In this document: positions 9,670-20,146 of the stretch, one piece after another
How positions within the stretch are numbered: position 1 is the first letter of the stretch
How the letters are laid out: each line of letters starts with the position of its first letter
Assembly: GCA_017979445.1 (NCBI GenBank)
Contig: CM030713.1
Span: 29,183,934-29,247,933 of the forward strand
Direction: 5' to 3'
Source: Akebia trifoliata
Taxonomy: Eukaryota; Streptophyta; Magnoliopsida; Ranunculales; Lardizabalaceae
Length of the DNA: 64,000 nucleotides
Notes under the pieces: generated by a model
Databases searched by the model: none
What the model was told of the DNA's origin: nothing
Seen by the model: only the letters and a program-made list of their open reading frames with translations
Translations under genes and position numbers: made by a program

Positions 9670-9990
9670 TCTTGTTTTGATGGAGCTCAATATCAGGACC
9701 CAAATCCAATCTTATAACCATTGGGTCTAGATCTGATCAAATCTTATTTCATATATTAAATACAAATAAACTTCATATATTTGAACAAAATATATAATAT
9801 AATTTACATAAGTAGTCACATTTTAGGGGATTGGGAACTATCAAACTGAGACATGGTTGATCTATAGAATTGATACGATAGGTCATCAAAGCAAAACCTT
9901 ATCAAAACCCAAGTCCTCAACTAAATCCAAAATTATTGGATCAGATTTCAGGTCTGATCTGATTCCTTGGCAATCGTACAGCACAACAAT
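9670..9990. repeat. Relic of an hAT-type MITE
   Basis: Fragments such as GGACCCAAATCCAATC, TATATAATATAATTTACATA and GATCAGATTT match the interior of the complete hAT-like element at 56937-57348. I could not find intact ends here. Confidence 0.4.
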
Positions 9991-10160
9991 TATTCAAAAA
10001 TTTCCCATGAATGAAGGAATTTTTTCCCGAAACCCAATCATTTAATGTCTAGGTTAAAACTTATTAATGTTTTTTTTTTTCTTTACTGTATTTATTGCAC
10101 AATGCTTAAGTATCATTTTTTTTAGTAGTGATAATCTGAACCCCCTCCCCCCCCCCCCAT

Positions 10161-10283
10161 TTTGACATACACCCCCATCATAGAACCGTAGATCATTTGC
10201 CTTGGGATACAAAAGAGAGATTTATGATTCTGCATATACTAAGACAAATGATCTACGGTTCTATGATGGAGGCGTATGTCAAA
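10161..10283. ncRNA. Near-perfect 39-bp hairpin (candidate small-RNA precursor or young foldback)
   Basis: The arms at 10161-10199 and 10245-10283 are inverted repeats with only two mismatches over 39 bases. Left arm key sequence: CATCATAGAACCGTAGATCA. The loop is 45 nt. If transcribed, this would fold into a stem long enough for Dicer-like processing. Diverged relatives at about 8882-9000 and 35240-35365 suggest it derives from a MITE. No transcription evidence exists in the sequence. Confidence 0.5.
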
Positions 10284-10399
10284 GAGGGGATCATGAGGAC
10301 TTCCTAAGAGGGAACCCATTTAGTACTACTCTTGCTCAAATACTTAATCGTAATTTTTTTCATACAAAAATTGGGAGGGGTACATGAAGACTTCCCAGA

Positions 10400-11560
10400 A
10401 GGTCACACGTCTTAGTATTACTCTCGCCGTTTAATTATGTTTACTGTGAAAATCTAATGGAATCTTGCTCATTAATACTAGCATGATTGCACATAGTATT
10501 GTGCTTAAGCATAGAGGAAAATGATTTGTTAATTCATCCAACCCTATATTTTAACGATAATGTTTCGATGATGATGACATTGGCTACAAGATTATTAGGC
10601 TTGTATTGTTTGCACAAAAGCAATTTAATTTCGTGTTTTGGGCTCTTTTCAATGATCACTCAACCCACATGATTTGTACATCAGCTTGAAGGGTCTTCGC
10701 CTATCTCTACTTTCTTTCTAAATGATCTGCTAGCAATCATCAATATTTGGACCTCAAGCATTGCTTTCTAAATCGTTTGGAGATGTCCAAATTATCCCAT
10801 TTAGTGGTTTTTTGTCATGGATGTAATTTGCCCACCTTTTATATTAACATTTAAGATTCATCAACGATAAGAAGCAGGGAACTACATGAAAAAAGAGATA
10901 AATTTGATGCTAAGGTTAGTAGAATTTGACTAAATTCAAGAAAAATTCGATGGATCTTGATGTTGAATCCATCGAATTTACCCTTTTTTTTTTTCATGTA
11001 GTGATGGACAATCGAATCAACGAGATGTTCTTAAGGTTGTGACTCGACACAAGGTGATAGGGTGGATGAAAGGTATAGAATGAGGAGGATAGGGATCGAA
11101 GGTCAAGTGTGAAGAAAGGTATCCAATGGGAAGGCTAGGGACCAGAAACCCTATGCAACGATTGAAAATCATCAACCTTTAGGTTGAGGTGGGGGTGACG
11201 ATCATTAAGTTGTTGAAATATATTTTTTCTTCGTATACTTGGTCAACATTAAAAGATCTATAATTTCACCAACTTTTGTTGAAATATTCTATCCTTGTTG
11301 GTCATTTTCAATCAAACCTAAGACAAGTTGCAATCTTGTTTAAACGTCAAACAATATATATTATTTCAACGAAAATTTTAATCTCCCAACCACAATCGAC
11401 GCACAATGTCCACTACGGCTGTGATGAGAGGTCTTTTTCACATTTTATTTTTCTCTTTTTTGTGGTCTAGATTGTAGACATGCCCCGTGGTTTCTCGTGA
11501 ATATTTTTTTATACTCCCAAGTTTTCAAACTGATGACATGCCCCGTCAAGTTAAGATAAA
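10400..11560. other. Gene-free AT-rich stretch
   Basis: I see no supported gene or complete transposon. Near 11475-11545 there are two copies of ACATGCCCCGT, part of the dispersed GGGGCATGTC repeat also present at 1-130, 52020-52145 and 56640-56715. Confidence 0.4.
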
Positions 11561-11569
11561 AAATCTTGG

Positions 11570-12005
11570 TTTTTAAGAACCAATGATGTTCAATCTTTTG
11601 GATAGAACATTTTTACTATCATCTTCAATGGTAAGATTTATGTACTTTAACCTTGAAGCCTCAAGAAGAAACATAATTTTTCCAGAAGTAGAAGAATATG
11701 AAATTTGCATAGAAAAATCGAAGGGTGTTTTTAAATGTTTAGATGAAGTTGTGATGGGGTTTTTGGTATCCAATGTGGACCCGCTATGAGAGGTGTTTCT
11801 AGGCTTGTTAGGTTATTGAGTGGGCTGGATTTATGGGCCTTCCAAATGGGATTTTGAATTTTGACTTTTGAATTTTGAATTTTGAATTTGTGTGTGTGTT
11901 TCATGAAATCTACAGGGTTAGAGTGTTGGATTGCGAATGTGGTAATCCACTTGAACTCGACCACCCATAGTAAGATTTGAAATCTTACTAAGTTAGTAAG
12001 GAAAG
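11570..12005. repeat. Dispersed element of the palindromic-end family
   Basis: This contains TTTCATGAAATCTACAGGGT, GTGTTGGATTGCGAATGTGG and the terminal palindrome AGTAAGATTTGAAATCTTACT at 11970-11990. The same interior order is seen at 18870-19160 and 25350-25680. The left end is not clear. No coding sequence. Confidence 0.5.
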
Positions 12006-12337
12006 TTATCTTCATAATAGATAGAATGGGTCATTAAATGACAAAAAGACAAATGAAAATCGAAAATTCAATTGCTTTTTATACAGATAAAGGATTAGCT
12101 AATATTTGTATGAAAATTTGTGAATTTGCCTAATCCATAATAGGCCCAAAAACTTATGGACCTTGAACTAAAACCTTATGGCCCGTTAAGGACCAATAAA
12201 TTTACAACCCAAACTTGATTTGCCCCATTGACAACCCTAGTTAAGGTAAGATTAAGAACGATAGATTGAAAATAAGATTAAATTTATAAAAATAATTTAC
12301 CATAGAGATCGAAGAGCTCGAAGATAACACATTTCTT

Positions 12338-12370
12338 GGGAGGGGGAGAGGGAGGGGGAGGGGGCGGGGG
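12338..12370 (+). repeat. G-rich tract with G-quadruplex potential
   Basis: Six runs of three to five guanines separated by one to three bases occupy 33 bp, far more than the four G-runs needed for an intramolecular quadruplex. It lies about 300 bp upstream of the TAD1 start and about 170 bp upstream of the MITE that carries a TATA-like box. Confidence 0.6.
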
Positions 12371-12509
12371 AACATAGGATTTGTCTAGAGGTTGAAGATA
12401 AGGGTGTTTTAAGTCATTTTACATTAGTTTACAATAGAGGACAGAGAGTCAAGGGTGCTTGTAATTAATTGCAAAAGGTATCTCAAATATTCACGTCCAA
12501 TAAATAATA

Positions 12510-12580
12510 GAGATGCTATTGCCACACCAATTCTTATATAAACACAGTTAGTAAAGGTTGGTGTGGCAATAGCAACGCTC
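12510..12580. mobile_element. Small M2 MITE in the TAD1 promoter
   Basis: A 71-bp element with 21-23-bp terminal inverted repeats (GATGCTATTGCCACACCAA and its inverse TTGGTGTGGCAATAGC). The flanks ATAAATAATA (12500-12509) and ATAAATAACG (12581-12590) look like a slightly diverged target-site duplication. Its right end is 57 bp from the TAD1 start codon, and its loop contains TATATAA. Confidence 0.75.
12535..12541 (+). promoter_or_regulatory. TATA-like box inside the MITE, upstream of TAD1
   Basis: TATATAA lies in the loop of the MITE, 97 bp before the TAD1 ATG. A start site 25-35 bp downstream would fall in the right inverted repeat of the element. No better TATA motif was seen closer to the gene. 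Inference from position only. Confidence 0.35.
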
Positions 12581-12637
12581 ATAAATAACGATAAAATTGT
12601 ATTAAAAAAAAATAATAATTCCGGGCATTTCCGAAAC

Positions 12638-15600
12638 ATGGGTTCTCACTCCGTGGCGCCAATTTCTGGTTCACCAAAGAAAGAATGGGGAGAGAGAGTT
12701 TCCGAGACGGTTATTTCGGTCTATAATTCTCTGCCAAAGAAAGGCAAACCTCAAGGCCGAGAAACCACTGTTCTCGCTGCATTTCTTCTCTCTTCCCCTT
12801 CTCAAGGTCCGCCTTTCTTCTTCTCTCTCAAAACCCTAATTTTCTCTCTCTAAACCCTAGAATTCAATAATTTCAAAAAAAAAATTGTTGTGAATTTGGG
12901 TTCTTTAAATAAGTTTAATTGGTGAAATTAAGATTGTTTTGTTTTCTCGAACAAATTATGAATCTCTATATGAGATACAAATTATTTATGTAAATTTTGT
13001 CCTTCAGATCTGCAAGTTGTGGCATTAGGAACGGGAACTAAATGTCTTGGAGGTTCGCTTCTGAGTCCAAGGGGAGACCTTGTAAATGATTCTCACGCCG
13101 AAATAATTGCTCGAAGAGCTCTAATGAGGTTCCTATCATGTTCTTGATGTTGTTATTAGTAGATTACAATAAACTATAAGCAATTGAATATTTTTTTTTT
13201 CTCATCTTAATTGATAATTTCTACGTAACAAAAGTATCCATATTATTATACCCATTGTATTAGTGTCCATTACTGATAGAAATGTTGATGCTTTAAGCAA
13301 TTAAGCTTTCGAGGTACCATGGATTGGATACATTGTGTTTGAGTAAAGTTTCATTGTCGTTATGTTTGTGATAACTGATAATAGCCCTGTTCGAATCTTC
13401 ACAGATCATAGAAAAAAAAATCAATTAGGTAAGGTTGTTCCAAGGCATTGTTTTAAAATTCGGTTTGAAATCAATGAGACCGGGTTGTCTGGGGATGAGA
13501 TAAACCATTTAACTTGGTTTAGAATGATTTATTCATAGATATATTTATATGAATTTTTTTTTTTTTTTGAGTACAATAAGGTAGATTAGAAGATATTTAG
13601 TCAAAAAAAATTATTATTTTAAACATAATATACAAAATCCCAGTTGACTCAACCGAGTTTTACTAACTTGGATAAGATTTTCAAAATATCATCCGAGCCA
13701 TCTCGTGAGACAGCGTGAAGTCTGAGATGCTATGTGAATCCATCTCATTGCTGAATGATCCCGAGATGACTCGGGTGAGTCATCTCGGTCTGGGATGATA
13801 TTTAAAACATGGTTCAAGGTTGTCGTCTATCTTAACAAGCTCAACCATAGAGTAAGCAAATACATGGAATTAATTATTGACATTTTCATTGCTCCATCAA
13901 CATTGAAAGGACAAAAAGGGTCTCCCATGTGGCAATTTCTGGGGTATTCACACATGTATATGGGAGATTTCTGATATGTTTGTGTATATAAATATACAAA
14001 CTCTATGAGGTTTTCATTTTTATTCTCTTTTAGTATTGTGTACTAGTTAGTTAGTGTTTTCATTTGTTTGGTCTTATTTCGCCAACAAACTCAATCTTTA
14101 GTCTCATTTGATTTTATTAATTTTGTCTGATTATTCAACCTTTCCATGAAAGAATTCGAAATATATTTGGCTATCGAATCTCTCTTACTCATTTATGAGC
14201 TTCTCATTACAGCCTTTAGGAGACACTAGTCTTTTGAGTAATATTGCATACAGTTGATCTCTTTTTTTGTTGGAATTTTGTTGTAAAGGTAATCCATTTG
14301 ATAAGATAATAAGACTCAGTTTTTCGACTGTTTCAAGTGAGTATGTTTAGTCTCTGCTATATTTCCACACCTTTGAATTTGAGGGCACAATTACTAAAAT
14401 CGTAGAAGTCCTTTGTTATCCTTGAATGTTGCTTTTTATTGTAGAATCTTACCATTGGATTTAATGGTTTAAACACCCTTACACTCAATCCTGAAAGTGC
14501 ACTTTGAAGGGTGTGTAAGACATGTATAGATATATAAATTCCTGCACTAAGAAGACGTTTCATCCTCTTTGTGCCAGATTCTTCTATACAGAGATTAGAA
14601 GCCTTAATAACATTTATCACATTCACAAGTGTAGTAATTCAACCGAACAGTTGCAAGGTGATGATGTCACGAACTTTCTTTTCCATTTGGACACTGATGC
14701 TTCTGGCCAAGTAAAATACATTATGAAACCGGGTTGGCAACTACATTTATACATCACACAAATGCCATGTAAGCGTTAGTTTTGATTTCCCATGTGTTAT
14801 CTTTTATAGGATCTGAGACTCAGAGTTCTTAGAATTTCATTACAACTGCTTATGCATCGCTATGAAAACATCGTTCTTTTTGTCTTTCATAGGTGGGAAT
14901 GCCTCCACTTCCTCATCGCTTCTAATGAGAGATTTGCCCCAAACGAAGGAAGATTCGTTACTGTCTATTAGCAAACTCATGGGTTACACGGATAGCTGTT
15001 CGGAAGCTTTGGGAAAGAAAGACGGTAATGGAGGGTATGAAACTTTTGATATGTTGTAAAAATTATGATTATTAGACGTTTAATTGGAGAAGAAAGTTAT
15101 TGTTGTTATCACATCTCTTCTTTAGCTCGTGTTTCTTGTTCAACATATTCTAGAGATATCAGATGATTTGGAGATATAACTATTTCATTTGGTTGATTTT
15201 TTTTACATAGTTATTTAATTTACAATGTTCTTTTTTTTATAGGAGATTTTACTCAAATTTTTGGAATGGTTCAGAGGAAGCCTGGTCGTGGTGATACAAC
15301 TCTGTCGGTGAGCTGCTCTGACAAAATTGCTCGCTGGAATGTAGTAGGAGTTCAAGGTTTGCACTTCTAAGGCTTTTGTTGATTGACGATTGTTGCATGG
15401 GCTTGCAAGTTCTCAATTAATGCTTCCATTGATTTGGACTAAGGCTTCCATGACATTGAAGTAGATATCTCTGCTGAGCAAACAAATTGTAAACAATTGA
15501 TTCATGTGGATGGATGTCAATATACCTAATTGAGAAATGTAAATTTAGATGCATTTTGCTAAAAATGGAAGGGCCCAACAACCTTGAGAAATGTACATCA

Positions 15601-17721
15601 ATGTCATGGAGTTGGCCTCCCCATGAATGTTCACTTGTCGTATCACCTATGCGGGATTCTACTTACTGTCAAATGTAATCAGTCTGGTCCCAATATTAAA
15701 TATTTAAAGGCTACTTGATCTCTCTGTTATATCCAAATTGGAATTTTGGGTTTTTTGTTTTTTTCAATTTCAGTCTTGATATCAAAATTCTAGGGAAATC
15801 TCTGTATTAGTGGATCAGGATATGCAGGAAGGTGGTACATCTTGGACACCGGGATTCTCTGTCCCTGACTCATCTACTTAATATGGGGTCTTGGATTTTG
15901 TAAGAAATTTAAAACTTTGTTGGATTAAACCTATAATATAGAAGGCATTTAGTCTAGCATAAGAAATTATGAGGAGTTCTTTAATTTATAAACCGGCCTT
16001 GTGGGCGGGACATATGTTTATGGTTATTTTGTTTGATTCAACTCTTACTTTTTGTGCCATATATTTCGTGGACTTATGTAGGTTTAAATATGTACAAACA
16101 AGACTATGTTTTTCTTTCCATTTAAACTCTATTGTGACCAACTCATCGAGTTGATACCTTCCCATCTATGCCAAATATTGTCCAAGTTTTCACTTGAAGC
16201 AGTTGAATGATACACACTTTGTTCTTTTTGTTACAGGAGCTTTGCTTTCGTACTTTCTTCAACCAGTATATCTATCTTCGATTACTGTCGGACAGTCTCC
16301 AAGCAGAACTTCCGAAGAACTTCCCTTGGAAAATTATTTAAGAAGAGCTCTTTCTGATCGTATCCTCCCATTGTCCAACAAGCTTACGAGTCCTTTTCGA
16401 GCAAACAAGGTCCGTAATGTGTATACTCTCTCAATAGAAGTGGGCTGAGCAGAGTTATGATAACATTATTGTTGTGCCAATGACAGCCAATGTTTTGGGC
16501 GGCTCCAATACCACCGAAGGAGTTTCAGCAATCCGACACTGCTACGACGACTTTAACTTGCGGGTATACTTAGATCGTATGTTTCAACATGTCCATTATT
16601 GTTCATTTTCAGATTGATTGTTTGTTAAAGAAAGCTTGATGATTCAACTTTTCAGGTATTCGATCTGCTGGAATAAGTCTGGATTGCATGAAGTTATTCT
16701 TGGAACTACTGGCAGAAAGCAAGGCACCTCTTCAAAGGGGGCTCTTTCCCCTTCTACTGAGTCATCTCTATGCAAGTAAGCTAACAATCTTTCTAGCCCA
16801 TTTGGTTTCACCTAAAAAAGTAACTTTTTTGTTAATTTTACTTTTTATAGTTGAAAAGTTAAAAAGTTTGTTTGGATTAATTTTAAATATCTATTTTTAA
16901 AAGTGAAAAAATGTTTACTTTTTAAAAAAGCAAAAGAAAACTACTTTCTACTTTCTAATTTCTAAAAGCTACATTCTGCCAAATTTACTTTCATCCACGG
17001 TTACTTTCTACTTTCTATCCAAACAGGGCCTTAATGAGAGAGGTACATATGCTTCTTGCTCTCATGAGAAAATGTGAGTCCATAAGATTATTTATCTGAG
17101 GTATATAACTCTTTCATGACATTTCTATACATTTTTTTCTGATGCAAGGAAGCAACTATTAGAGTTTTTCTTGTCACTGGACCTTAAATGCTCCACTGAA
17201 TTTCCAACTGCTGAGGTCTCTTATCGAGAACTGAAGGTAATATTTGATTTTTAGATAAAGTTGCCATATCCACCCTGTGTACATTCACACGACACCAACA
17301 TGTTTGTCCATTTCACATTCGAATAAGATATAAATATATAACTAGTGAAATACCCAACAATAAAGATAGATTTTAAATAGTATCTAAAATATCAGGCCTT
17401 CCTCTATTAGTTAAAATTGTTGTTATAAATTGGCCATTTTAGAGTAACATACTATATGGTTGATTGATTGGGTCACTGATCATTGTTTGGTTGAACTATA
17501 TTTTCAAACTATTAGAGACTCTTTGCAATTAGTAGTGTTGAGGGGGGTATTTGTTGACCATCAAAACTATATTAGAAACAGTGGTTTGAAGTGTTGAACC
17601 TCCCTTGCAGGCAGGAGCACAAGAATACAGGTCGACTTTAAAAAATTTCAAAGATTGCTTATCTTTCAGTAATTGGCATCTGAAGCCTTCAGATCTTGAG
17701 GCATTTTCTCTTTCGAGATAA
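12638..17721 (+). CDS. TAD1: tRNA-specific adenosine deaminase TAD1 (tRNA-Ala A37 to inosine)
   Basis: Ten exons: 12638-12806, 13008-13128, 14578-14768, 14893-15024, 15243-15356, 16237-16409, 16487-16563, 16656-16775, 17149-17236, 17611-17721. All have GT-AG borders and compatible phases, giving 431 residues, close to the length I know for plant TAD1. It is an ADAR-type deaminase domain protein that converts A37 of tRNA-Ala to inosine. Zinc and catalytic residues are present: HAE (His86, Glu88) in exon 2, PCG (Cys161) across exons 3-4, and SCSDKIARW (Cys229) in exon 5. KPGRGD precedes the last of these, and [17 protein letters not shown] and the C-terminal [13 protein letters not shown] follow in later exons. 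There is no double-stranded-RNA-binding domain, as expected for TAD1 rather than ADAR. Its last exon falls inside the duplicated segment. Confidence 0.93.
13446..13811. mobile_element. M3-family MITE in TAD1 intron 2
   Basis: The left end CATTGTTTTAAAATTCGG and the right end (inverted) CATGTTTTAAATATCATCCC are related imperfect termini. The flanks GTTCCAAGG (13437-13445) and GTTCAAGG (13812-13819) resemble a target-site duplication with one gap. There is no ORF. Several copies of an ATCTCGG motif occur inside, as in other M3 copies. Confidence 0.55.
16792..17033. mobile_element. hAT-like MITE in TAD1 intron 8
   Basis: The left end GCCCATTTGGTTTCACC and the right end, inverted, GGCCCTGTTTGGATAG resemble the GGCCCTGTTTGG termini common in plant hAT-type MITEs. 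Between them are several CTACTTTCTA-type repeats. The boundaries are approximate and the target-site duplication is unclear. Confidence 0.5.
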
Positions 17722-17803
17722 TGAGGTAAATTCTTTAGCTGTGTAAATTTTCCCTTTTTTTGGCCTTTGGATGATAAAAATTCTAGACTGCTCAATTTTA
17801 CAG

Positions 17804-18203
17804 TCTAGAGATACAATATGCTTTTAGATTACTTGATTTACTTGCAAATGGAGAATCTAGAAAAACAGATAAACCCGGTGTTGGAAAGTGGCCGTCATCA
17901 TCATTAACCTTGAAAGCCTTATCTCGAAGATTTGGGGTTGGCTACATGAATCTTGTTTCTCCATTCGCACTGTCTCATCCACATTCGTTTAGTGTGGCAA
18001 AATGTTAATTTATGCATTTCTAGTAAGAGATTGTGGAGGCTTTTCTAAGCTTCCACTCCTATAGATGAACTTTAAGTCTTGGTGATGAAGATGATTTTAA
18101 TCCAGGAGCTTTTTCTTCAGTTCTTGGTTCACTTGGCTCGGTAGAAGGAAGAGGTCCCGGTGTGGTGCCGGTCAAAGATCCTTCGAAGATTTACTTAGCA
18201 TAG
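17804..18203 (+). pseudogene. Unidentified coding relic, copy A
   Basis: After a polypyrimidine tract and CAG at 17801-17803, a frame stays open for about 60 codons containing EIQYAFRLLDLLANGESRK, KWPSSSLTLKALSRRFG and GYMNLVSPFA. A second open piece ending in a stop at 18201-18203 contains GAFSSVLGSLGSVEGRG and VPVKDPSKIYLA. The composition looks protein-like and the frame is preserved in copy B by many partly synonymous changes. Copy A has lost 53 bp between the pieces that B retains. I do not recognise the family. It may be the 3' part of a gene whose 5' part is missing. Confidence 0.4.
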
Positions 18204-18840
18204 CAATGGTAATCAAGAGAAAATAGGAAATTTTAGATGAATAAGATGATGAATAGTGAATTTGAAGAGCAGATTTTCCTTAAGAGTGCTCTATTTAAGA
18301 GGGTCTGATTACCTCAATTCCAAAAAAATAATAGGTTTTTGGCCCAATAGTTGGTTTGTTTTTTTGAATAATGTGGCAGATTTACACTTGCTTTGATTTG
18401 TGCTCTTTGTTTTGCTCGGTCCAAGTGTAGGTGTGCGATATACCATTGTTTTTGGTTCACTTGAAACTACATCCATTCCATGGTGTTCAAAGAATTTGTA
18501 CTTAGGTGGAAAAAAAAAAATACAAAAGTCCAACACATATATTGAGAAAGTATCACATGGAGAAATTATTGACCTATGATGTTAGTTAAAGTATAACCAT
18601 GAAAAATTTATGTTCTAAAAGCATTTAGTGAACAAAAATTGATGAAAATGATTAAGTCGATTATGCATGGATAATGACTTTTGCATTGAGAGAAGTCAAC
18701 TTTTAAGGTATTGTTGTTGATATAATTAAGGAGAAGAAAAGCATGGGAAAAGGGAGATGGAAAGATGTAATCGAATTTCTCAAGTGATTACATTATATCT
18801 TCGCATTTTGGTTTCTCTAAATGTATCTGAGTTTGTTAGA

Positions 18841-19160
18841 AGAAATTTTGAGTCCATCTAGTCTTACTAAGGATTTCAACCTTACTCAAGGTCCTTGGGC
18901 TCAACTTGTGGCATCCACAATTATGATCCGATGCTTCCGGGTTGTGGAGGACAAAATTCTAAGAAGTTTGGAGAAAAAAAAAATCGCTGTTAGAATTTTA
19001 AATTTAAATTTTGGAGTTAAGTGGAAATTTGGTAGCCTTCCATTTTCTAAACCTTAGATCAAGTTGAAAAGAAATATTTTATTTTTGGATCTGAGTTTTT
19101 TCATGAAATCTAGAGGGTTGTAGTGTTAGATTGTCAATGTGGTTATCCATTTGAGCAAAT
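18841..19160. repeat. Dispersed element of the palindromic-end family, unit A
   Basis: This includes CTTACTAAGGATTTCAACC, GGGCTCAACTTGTGGCATCC, TCATGAAATCTAGAGGGTTG and GTCAATGTGGTTATCCATTT. The parallel copy in unit B is at 25350-25680 and keeps a clearer right end (TTAGTAAAGCTTAAAATTTT). It belongs with the elements at 3967-4264 and 11570-12005. Confidence 0.5.
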
Positions 19161-19234
19161 CAATCTTTTGTAAGGCTCAATGGCAAATCACCTTTAAATT
19201 GGCAAATCCTTCCGAAATACTTTTCGAGGCCTCT

Positions 19235-19401
19235 TTCAAAGCTGGAGAGTAACATAAAAATGTTCATTGATTCTAACATTCTGATGTGGTGGTACACACA
19301 CAACAATTCGCATCTCGATAAAAGGAATTTATGGGTATGTGTGCACCATCACATCAGAATGTACCATCGATGTACATGTTAATGTTACTTCAGCAGTATC
19401 C
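19235..19401. mobile_element. M1-family MITE, unit A
   Basis: Imperfect termini around GCTGGAGAGTAACAT and, at the right, ATGTTACTTCAGCA, with the inner repeat TCTGATGTGGTGGTACACAC / GTGCACCATCACATCAGA. It has the same architecture as 52919-53097 but is more diverged. The duplicate in unit B is at 26453-26635. Confidence 0.6.
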
Positions 19402-19654
19402 TTCAATGTTCATTATGAACTTGTAAAGGAATATTCTTAATTTTGTTTCTAATATACTTTTCCTCGATCCCACGGTCAAATAAGTTTTCTACGAATTATT
19501 CTTTGGTTAGGATCAGTATTTAGGAAAAATAACTTTGTTCAAAAACGTACCATTGTGCTTCGAAAATGAGTAGGAAAATTTTTATCTTTGAAAATATGAG
19601 ATTGTTCAGTATGATTGCATATTTTTCATGAATTATTTATTTTCCCACCTAATG

Positions 19655-19889
19655 GTTTTTTTTTTTAACATCCAACGAGGGTGGTTCCCCAAAAGAGCCA
19701 AGGCGTATGGGTCCCTCCCTAGGGCACGTTTGATGCCCGCACATCATATGCATCGGGTAAGTAAGGGTGCACTCTCGACCCTCGCAGGTGGCCCTGAGGA
19801 AATACTGCCCATGCTGGGTGTTAAACTCACAACCCACGACTCTCACCGCTTGTTATATCCAAAACTGCCATTGAACCACCCCCTTGGGG
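19655..19889 (-). mobile_element. tRNA-derived SINE with 13-bp target-site duplication
   Basis: On the minus strand the element starts with GGGGGTGGTTCAATGGCAG, matching a Pol III A box (TGGTTCAATGG). A B-box-like GAGTTTAACACC follows about 50 bp later, and the element ends in poly(A). It is bracketed by TTCCCACCTAATG at 19642-19654 and 19890-19902, a perfect 13-bp target-site duplication. Related copies lie at about 26903-27121 and 54663-54887. It has no ORF and would depend on a LINE for mobility. Confidence 0.85.
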
Positions 19890-20146
19890 TTCCCACCTAA
19901 TGTTATTTTCTCACTTTTACCCCAACTCCCAAAATTAAAAGCCAATTCTCTTTTCAACTTTCGCCTACATATAGTCAAAATCATTTTTCCACGGAATTCA
20001 TATTTTCATGGACATGAAAACAGTTAAATTAATAGAAACTATGACTTTAAACATAATTGAATGGAGGGACAAGATTCATTCCAAACAAAACAAAAATTGT
20101 GCGTAAAGATTTTATTATGAATTATGATAATAAGTACATTGGTTAA

